In this document: one piece after another, positions 7,700 to 11,945 of the stretch
How the letters are laid out: every line of letters begins with the position of its first letter
Numbering within the stretch: the first letter of the stretch is position 1
Notes under the pieces: model-generated
Seen by the model: only the letters and a program-made list of their open reading frames with translations
Told to the model about the DNA's origin: nothing
The model's database searches: none
Position numbers and translations under genes: made by a program
NCBI GenBank assembly: GCA_020441605.1
Contig: JAGRLX010000166.1
Location: 616 to 12,560 of the forward strand
Source: Alphaproteobacteria bacterium
GTDB taxonomy: Bacteria; Pseudomonadota; Alphaproteobacteria; Rhizobiales; Aestuariivirgaceae
Length of the DNA stretch: 11,945 nt
Reading direction: 5' to 3'

Positions 7700-9043
7700 A
7701 TGTCATCCACAACCCATCCGCATGCCCTCCATTTCGACACACCGGTTGACAGCTATTGGGAAGCCTCGGCCAATCCTCTCGGCATCGCCATCCCGCCGCT
7801 GGATGGACACGAGACCTGCGAAGTCGCGATCATCGGCGCAGGCTATACTGGATTGTCCGCCGCCCTCGAACTCGCCGGAACCAGCCAGTGCGACGTCCGC
7901 GTGCTGGACGCAGCCGAGCCAGGCTGGGGCGCCTCGGGCCGCAACGGCGGGTTTTCCTGCATCGGGTCGCACAAGCTTTCCTACGGCAAGATGATCGCGA
8001 CCTACGGGCTTGACGACACGCGCCGCTACCATGCCGCGATGAAGGACGCCGTGAGCCTGGTCCGGCAACTATGCGAAAGGCACGGCATCGATGCCTGGGC
8101 CGGCGGCGACGGCGAAGTGACCCTTGCCCACCTGCCCGGCCGCATGGCCGAATTGCGTGCCGAGCAGGCTTTTCTGCGGACAACCTTCCAGGAGGAAACC
8201 GAACTCCTCACGGTTCAGGACCTGAAGGACCGCGGGTTGCACGGGCCCGGCTTCCATGGCGGTCTGCTGAACCCGACCGGCTTCGGCATTCACCCCTTGA
8301 ACTATGCCCGTGGCCTCGCCCGCGCGGCGGCGGCAGCCGGCGTCCGGATACACGGACGTTCTCGAGTGATACGCTGGGAGGAACGGGCCGACGGGCATCT
8401 GCTTACCACCATGGCAGGCACGCTCCGGGCAAAGCAGGTGATCGTCGCCACCAATGGCTATACGCCCGAGGATGTATCCCCGCGCCATGCCGGACGGCTG
8501 ATGCCGGCGCTTTCCAGCATCATCGTGACCCGGCCTCTGACCGCGGAGGAACACCAGGCACAGGGCTGGACATCGCCCCTGCTGGCCTATGATTCCCGCA
8601 ACCTGCTGCATTACTTCCGCCTGCTTCCCGACGGCCGCTTCCTGTTCGGCGGCCGCGGTGGCACCGACGCCTCGGATGCCGGCGCCGAACCATTGCGCGC
8701 TTTGCTGACCCGCCATTTCAATGACCTGTTTCCAGCCTGGCGGGAAGCCGGCATCACCCATTTCTGGCGGGGCTTCGTCTGCCTGTCCCATGACCTCGTG
8801 CCCTATGTCGGCAAGCTCGATGACCGCGGGACGGTGTGGACCGCGCTGGCCTATCACGGCAATGGCGTGGCCATGGGCACCTGGTGCGGACGCGCCCTGA
8901 CCCGGATGATGACAAAGCAGACGGCGCGCGAAGACCTTCCAGGGGTCCTCACGCGCCGCCTTGCAAGATTTCCGCTGCCCCAGTTCCGCCCACTCTATCT
9001 CAAGGGGGCCTATCTCTGGTTCGGCTGGCAGGATAATCGGTAG
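7700..9043 (+). CDS. FAD-dependent oxidoreductase of the PuuB/OrdL (DAO) family
   Basis: 447 residues. The FAD motif is EVAIIGAGYTGLSAALEL (GAGYTG at 46-51), followed by VLDAAEPGWGASGRNGGFSC, the WGASGRNGG signature of gamma-glutamylputrescine oxidoreductases and related OrdL proteins. Later come IHPLNYARGLA, VIVATNGYTPED, GRFLFGGRGGT and the C-terminal FAD-closing segment ALAYHGNGVAMGTWCG. The family oxidises secondary or primary amines such as gamma-glutamylputrescine, or N-substituted amino acids, usually with oxygen, giving an imine or aldehyde plus ammonia. No puuA, puuC or puuD neighbour is visible, so putrescine breakdown is not established. The ATG at 7700 lacks a strong Shine-Dalgarno, but upstream sequence leaves no better start and the FAD fold begins about 40 residues in, as in relatives. 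The gene is divergent from dadA and its stop is 2 bp from that of the RidA gene. Confidence 0.88.
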   Translation: MSSTTHPHALHFDTPVDSYWEASANPLGIAIPPLDGHETCEVAIIGAGYTGLSAALELAGTSQCDVRVLDAAEPGWGASGRNGGFSCIGSHKLSYGKMIATYGLDDTRRYHAAMKDAVSLVRQLCERHGIDAWAGGDGEVTLAHLPGRMAELRAEQAFLRTTFQEETELLTVQDLKDRGLHGPGFHGGLLNPTGFGIHPLNYARGLARAAAAAGVRIHGRSRVIRWEERADGHLLTTMAGTLRAKQVIVATNGYTPEDVSPRHAGRLMPALSSIIVTRPLTAEEHQAQGWTSPLLAYDSRNLLHYFRLLPDGRFLFGGRGGTDASDAGAEPLRALLTRHFNDLFPAWREAGITHFWRGFVCLSHDLVPYVGKLDDRGTVWTALAYHGNGVAMGTWCGRALTRMMTKQTAREDLPGVLTRRLARFPLPQFRPLYLKGAYLWFGWQDNR

Positions 9044-9045
9044 GC

Positions 9046-9540
9046 TTACTTCTTGCGGGCCTTCTTGGCCGCTTTCTTGGCCGCCGTCTTGGCGGGCTTG
9101 GCCTTCTTGGCCGGAGCGGCCTTCTTCGCTGACGTCTTTGCCGCCTTCTTGGCTGGAGCGGCCTTCTTGGCCGCGCGCGAGGCCTTCTTCACGATGGCCG
9201 CCTCGACCATGATCTCGACATCGAGTCCCGGAGCCGCCAGCGCCGATTCCACCGTGGCGCGGGCCGGCGTCTGGCCCGGAACCACCCAGGCATCCCATGC
9301 TTCGTTCATCTCGGCCCAGGTCTTGATGTCGGTGAGCCAGATGTTGGCCTTGACGATATTGGTCTTGTTGGTGCCGGCGGCCTTCAGCGTTCCGTCGATC
9401 TGCTGCAGGATATCTGCCGTCTGTTCCTTGACCGACTTGCCGGCCGCCGTTTCGGCCACGAAACCGGCGAGATAGACCATGCCGTTATGGATCACGGCAG
9501 AGCTCATGCGTTTACCGGCTTCGATGCGTTTCAGTGCCAT
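9046..9540 (-). CDS. RidA-family enamine/imine deaminase with a lysine/alanine-rich C-terminal tail
   Basis: 164 residues. Residues 1-117 are a RidA (YjgF/YER057c/UK114) domain: AVIHNGMVYLAGFVA, VKEQTADILQQIDGTLKAAG, NIVKANIWLTDIK, then PGQTPARATVES with Arg94 matching the catalytic Arg105 of E. coli RidA, and VEIMVEAAIV at the end of the fold. RidA hydrolyses reactive 2-aminoacrylate and other enamines or imines to 2-oxo acids and ammonia, and forms trimers. Residues 118-164 are a tail with 19 Lys, 2 Arg, 19 Ala, a few Pro, Thr and Ser and no acidic residue, in KKAAPAKKA-type repeats like histone H1 and bacterial H1-like proteins. Such tails bind DNA or other polyanions; the purpose here is unknown. 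The start is well set by AAAGGGAGG (9554-9546) 5 nt before the ATG. It is last in an apparent operon, 33 bp after the M20 gene, next to two imine-forming oxidases. Confidence 0.92.
   Translation of the reverse strand: MALKRIEAGKRMSSAVIHNGMVYLAGFVAETAAGKSVKEQTADILQQIDGTLKAAGTNKTNIVKANIWLTDIKTWAEMNEAWDAWVVPGQTPARATVESALAAPGLDVEIMVEAAIVKKASRAAKKAAPAKKAAKTSAKKAAPAKKAKPAKTAAKKAAKKARKK
9101..9168. repeat. Imperfect tandem repeat inside the RidA tail
   Basis: Two 26-nt units, 9101-9126 and 9143-9168, differ at one base (9112 C, 9154 T) and start 42 nt apart, which is 14 codons. They encode the repeated AAPAKKA segment of the lysine-rich tail. Shorter CCTTCTTGG-type copies extend through about 9053-9190. 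In-frame expansion and contraction by slippage or recombination is plausible, so tail length may vary between strains. Confidence 0.8.
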
Positions 9541-9573
9541 GGGTGCCTCCCTTTGAATTTGCCCGATTGCTCT

Positions 9574-11067
9574 CTAGCGATGATTCATCGCCGCTTCAAT
9601 CACCGACAGCAGGACACGCGGCAGAATCTCGAAGGCATAGGGCGCATGCAGACGTTCGAGCCAGTGATGATAGTCGCGGCCCCATGGTCCGATGTTGATG
9701 CATGGATAGCCAACCGCCGGCGGCATGTCGAAACCCGTTCCCCAGATGGGCGTGTTGGCCGCAGCCGCCGCCAGATCGCCCGATGCCTCGCCGAGAAAGC
9801 TCATGTCCGAAATTCCCGGAAAATAGCGAATGGCCGACAACCCGAAGGGTTTGACCGTCGCCACGATCGCATCTTCCAGCCTGCCATCAGTAAGCGACAC
9901 GGCCGGATAGGGAATGGCGCCGAACCCGATGATCACGGCGGGCCCTGCGAGCCCGGCGCGCGCCCAGACGCGGGCCGTCACCTGTTTGGCGCGCTCCGGC
10001 AGGTCGAGACCGGTCTCGCTCGCTGTCGCCTCAGCAATGGCCCGGATCTCTCCCGGCGCGAGCCGGGCAGCAAGTTCGGAATAGGTCATCACCGGAATGG
10101 CCCGCTGCAGCTTGTGCGCGGCACGCGCCATCGCCCGGCCCGCCAGCATCATCGCAATGTCGAGCACCTCTGCCGCCGAACGCCGATGCTGCAGCGTGTT
10201 CCAATAGAGCCAGCACTGGGCCGGGGTCGTGACATTGTACCCTGACTTCAGATCCTTGGCGTGGAGGGCCGTCGGTGGCGCGGCAATCTCGCTACCGCTG
10301 ATCTCGGCCAGCTCCGGGGCGAGCTCAAAGGTGGTGAGAAGCTCGCCGGCGAGATAGGCGGCATTGGCGCCATCCTGCGGATAGCAGGCATGCGATTCCT
10401 TGCCGACCACGAAGGCGGTAACCAGCTGCTTGCCGATGGACCCCAGCGCCACGACGCGGCCCTGCGTGCCGTCCCCCTGGTCGGAGATCGCATCGAGATT
10501 GATGACGAGGCCGATGTCGAGGCCATGGTCGGCGGCGATTTGCGGCAAGAGCGGTGCCGCTGCCCTGGCGCCGGCCGAACGCTCCTCCTCGTCGGCCACT
10601 GCCACCAGCAGCAGATTGGCCGCGCCGCGATAGGCTTCCATCACGGCGATGCCCGCGGCAAGTCCTGCCTTCATGTCGAGTAGCCCTCGGCCAGGCAGAT
10701 AGTCGCCCGACTCGAAGTCAGCCAGGGCTTGCGGATGTTCGCCGCTGGTCCGCAGCCGGGTGACAATCTCCGGCAGGAGCCGCTCGGCATCGAAGGCCAG
10801 GGGCTTCAGCGCGCCATAATCTTCCACCGGCACGACGTCGAAATGTCCGGTCAGCACGATGGTACGGCGGCCTGCGCCGCGCTTCAGGGCAAAAACGTTG
10901 CGGCGCTCGTCACCTGGAATGCTTTCGGTCCATACCTGGTCGAAATGGGCCAGCATTGTCGCCAATTTCGGCGCCAATGCCGTCTCATCCGCCGACCCTG
11001 TTACTGACGGCCACGAGGTCAGCGCGAGCGCGATCTCCCGCGCCCGCGCGGCGAGATCATTCCTCAA
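9574..11067 (-). CDS. M20-family metallohydrolase, RocB-like
   Basis: 497 residues. SWPSVTGSADETALAPKL near the N-terminus, RRNVFALKRG, GHFDVVPVEDYG and GRGLLDMKAGLA resemble RocB, the arginine-utilisation protein of Bacillus, within the ArgE/DapE/ACY1 group. Metal and catalytic residues are visible: His75 and Asp77 in GHFD, Asp131 in LLDMK, and Glu160-Glu161 in ADEEE, where the first Glu is the usual general base. GKESHACYPQDGANA matches the H-bearing segment of the dimerisation domain. The family removes acyl groups or cleaves short peptide or amide bonds; the RocB reaction itself is poorly defined. The start is TTG at 11067, overlapping the upstream TGA in a 4-nt TTGA. No in-frame ATG follows before residue 39, inside the conserved domain, so translational coupling with the amidohydrolase gene is likely. 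A CAGGGCG lies upstream. The ridA gene follows after 33 bp. Confidence 0.88.
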   Translation of the reverse strand: MRNDLAARAREIALALTSWPSVTGSADETALAPKLATMLAHFDQVWTESIPGDERRNVFALKRGAGRRTIVLTGHFDVVPVEDYGALKPLAFDAERLLPEIVTRLRTSGEHPQALADFESGDYLPGRGLLDMKAGLAAGIAVMEAYRGAANLLLVAVADEEERSAGARAAAPLLPQIAADHGLDIGLVINLDAISDQGDGTQGRVVALGSIGKQLVTAFVVGKESHACYPQDGANAAYLAGELLTTFELAPELAEISGSEIAAPPTALHAKDLKSGYNVTTPAQCWLYWNTLQHRRSAAEVLDIAMMLAGRAMARAAHKLQRAIPVMTYSELAARLAPGEIRAIAEATASETGLDLPERAKQVTARVWARAGLAGPAVIIGFGAIPYPAVSLTDGRLEDAIVATVKPFGLSAIRYFPGISDMSFLGEASGDLAAAAANTPIWGTGFDMPPAVGYPCINIGPWGRDYHHWLERLHAPYAFEILPRVLLSVIEAAMNHR

Positions 11068-11945
11068 GCGAGCGCCCTGTCATACTCCAGCACGGCGTTG
11101 AGCAGCACCTGCGAACCCGCACCGCACTCCTCCAGCGTGGTCGATTCCGATTCATTGTGGGAGATGCCGCCGAGACAGGGCACGAAGATCATGGTGGTGG
11201 GAGCGACCCGGGCGATATAGGCGGCGTCATGTCCAGCACCCGACGCCATCTCGCGCATGGTGTAGCCGGCCTGCGCCGCGCCCTGCCTCACGCAATCGAT
11301 GAGCCGCGGGTCGAATTTCACCGCTGGAGAATTCCAGATTCGCTTTTCTTCGAGCTGCAGGTTGAGACTGGCAGCAATCTTCTCGATTGCCGATCGGTAG
11401 TCCGATTCCATCGTATCGAGCACCTTGTCGTCGGGATGCCGGATGTCGACGCTAAAGAACACTTCACCGGGCACGACATTGCGGCTGTTGGGTTTATTCT
11501 CGATTAGACCCACAGAGGCGACACCCGGCAGATGTTTCATGCCCACATCGTTGATTGCTCCGATCATGCCGGCCGCCCCGAGGAGCGCATTCTTGCGCAA
11601 CCCCATCGGCGTGGCGCCGGTATGCGACTCCTGTCCCTTCACCGTCACTTCATACCAGCGCATGCCCTGGACGCCGGTGACGACACCGATCATCTTGCTT
11701 TCGGCCTCGAGGATCGGCCCCTGCTCGATGTGAAGCTCGAACATGGCCTGGAACTTGATGGCGCCCGCTTTGGCCTGGCCCTTGTAGCCGATGCGCTCCA
11801 ACTCGTCGCCAAGATTGACGCCGTTGCGGTCCTCACGGCTATAGGCAAACTCCGGCGTGAACACCCCGGCATAGACGCCCGAACAGAGCATGGCGGGCGC
11901 AAATCGCGAGCCTTCCTCGTTGGTCCAGTTGACGATCATCACCGG
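11064..11945 (-). CDS. N-carbamoyl-L-amino acid hydrolase/allantoate amidohydrolase-family Zn-hydrolase (5' end outside window)
   Basis: About 293 C-terminal residues are visible; full-length members have about 410, so the N-terminus with the first metal ligands is missing. Visible family motifs in order: NWTNEEGSRFAP (general base and metal Glu pair), MFELHIEQGPILE (metal His), GVVTGVQGMRWYEVTVKG, GQESHTGATPMGLRKNAL (dimerisation-domain His), ENKPNSRNVVPGEVFFSVDIRHPDD, ASGAGHDAAYIA and GGISHNESE (last metal His). This is the M20 hydantoinase/carbamoylase amidase family. Members remove the carbamoyl group from N-carbamoyl-amino acids, allantoate or beta-ureido acids, releasing ammonia and CO2. 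Subtype cannot be fixed without the missing part and the upstream neighbour, for example a hydantoinase or dihydropyrimidinase. It is the first visible gene of the minus-strand operon and its TGA overlaps the TTG of the next gene. Confidence 0.92.
   Translation of the reverse strand, partial: PVMIVNWTNEEGSRFAPAMLCSGVYAGVFTPEFAYSREDRNGVNLGDELERIGYKGQAKAGAIKFQAMFELHIEQGPILEAESKMIGVVTGVQGMRWYEVTVKGQESHTGATPMGLRKNALLGAAGMIGAINDVGMKHLPGVASVGLIENKPNSRNVVPGEVFFSVDIRHPDDKVLDTMESDYRSAIEKIAASLNLQLEEKRIWNSPAVKFDPRLIDCVRQGAAQAGYTMREMASGAGHDAAYIARVAPTTMIFVPCLGGISHNESESTTLEECGAGSQVLLNAVLEYDRALA

Noticed and set aside
9053..9190. Short repeated units that might suggest a CRISPR array or regulatory repeats
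   Set aside because: Units are in frame with a protein, have no constant-length unique spacers, and are explained by the Lys/Ala tail.
8069..9298. 409-codon minus-strand open frame with GQEG-type repeats
   Set aside because: It is antisense to the PuuB-like gene and out of frame with the RidA tail. The repeats are the lysine/alanine repeat read in another frame.
9487..10245. 252-codon plus-strand open frame opposite the M20 gene
   Set aside because: Antisense shadow of the M20 gene, Arg/Gly/His-rich, no domain.
1..11945. Defence system, prophage, integron or transposon
   Set aside because: No nuclease, toxin-antitoxin, integrase, transposase, phage gene or terminal repeats seen; all ten genes match ordinary metabolic, signalling or envelope families.

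Overview
The window is gene-dense DNA from a GC-rich bacterium, with ten protein genes, short intergenic gaps and no RNA genes, insertion sequences or CRISPR arrays. Several features point to an alphaproteobacterium, probably Hyphomicrobiales/Rhizobiales-like: a TadG-like pilus-assembly protein, an N-terminal receiver/histidine kinase protein next to a hybrid kinase, a possible CtrA-type box, a trimethylamine-dehydrogenase-family flavoprotein and a (Ala,Lys)-rich protein tail. The taxon is inferred from gene content only; no marker gene is present.

Left part (1-1895, minus strand): the first 163 or so residues of a trimethylamine/dimethylamine/histamine dehydrogenase-type flavoprotein, with the flavin-linking cysteine present and glutamine where trimethylamine dehydrogenase has Tyr60. 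Upstream of it is a TadG-like secreted or membrane-anchored protein with six cysteines and no visible von Willebrand domain.

Signalling part (1992-5951): a soluble receiver-histidine kinase (minus strand) is transcribed divergently from a membrane hybrid kinase (plus strand). The hybrid kinase has a periplasmic sensor, HAMP, kinase core, a degenerate receiver, a true receiver and an Hpt domain. The 87-bp region between them carries a near-match to a CtrA box. The pair could form a phosphorelay, with the Hpt of one feeding the receiver of the other (inference).

Middle and right part (5973-11945): a short RlpA-type cell-wall protein, then a catabolic block. A DadA-type D-amino-acid dehydrogenase and a PuuB/OrdL-type amine or amino-acid oxidase are divergent over 49 bp. 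The oxidase gene converges, with 2 bp between stop codons, on an apparent minus-strand operon. That operon runs from an N-carbamoyl-amino-acid/allantoate amidohydrolase (cut by the window edge) to a RocB-like M20 hydrolase (4-nt overlap) to a RidA-family protein. The logic is coherent: two amide-hydrolysing enzymes release amino acids, two flavin enzymes oxidise amines or amino acids to imines, and RidA hydrolyses reactive imines or enamines. The oddest gene is the RidA protein, which ends in a 47-residue lysine/alanine tail like histone H1 or bacterial H1-like DNA-binding tails. No defence system or other clearly new multi-gene machine was recognised.
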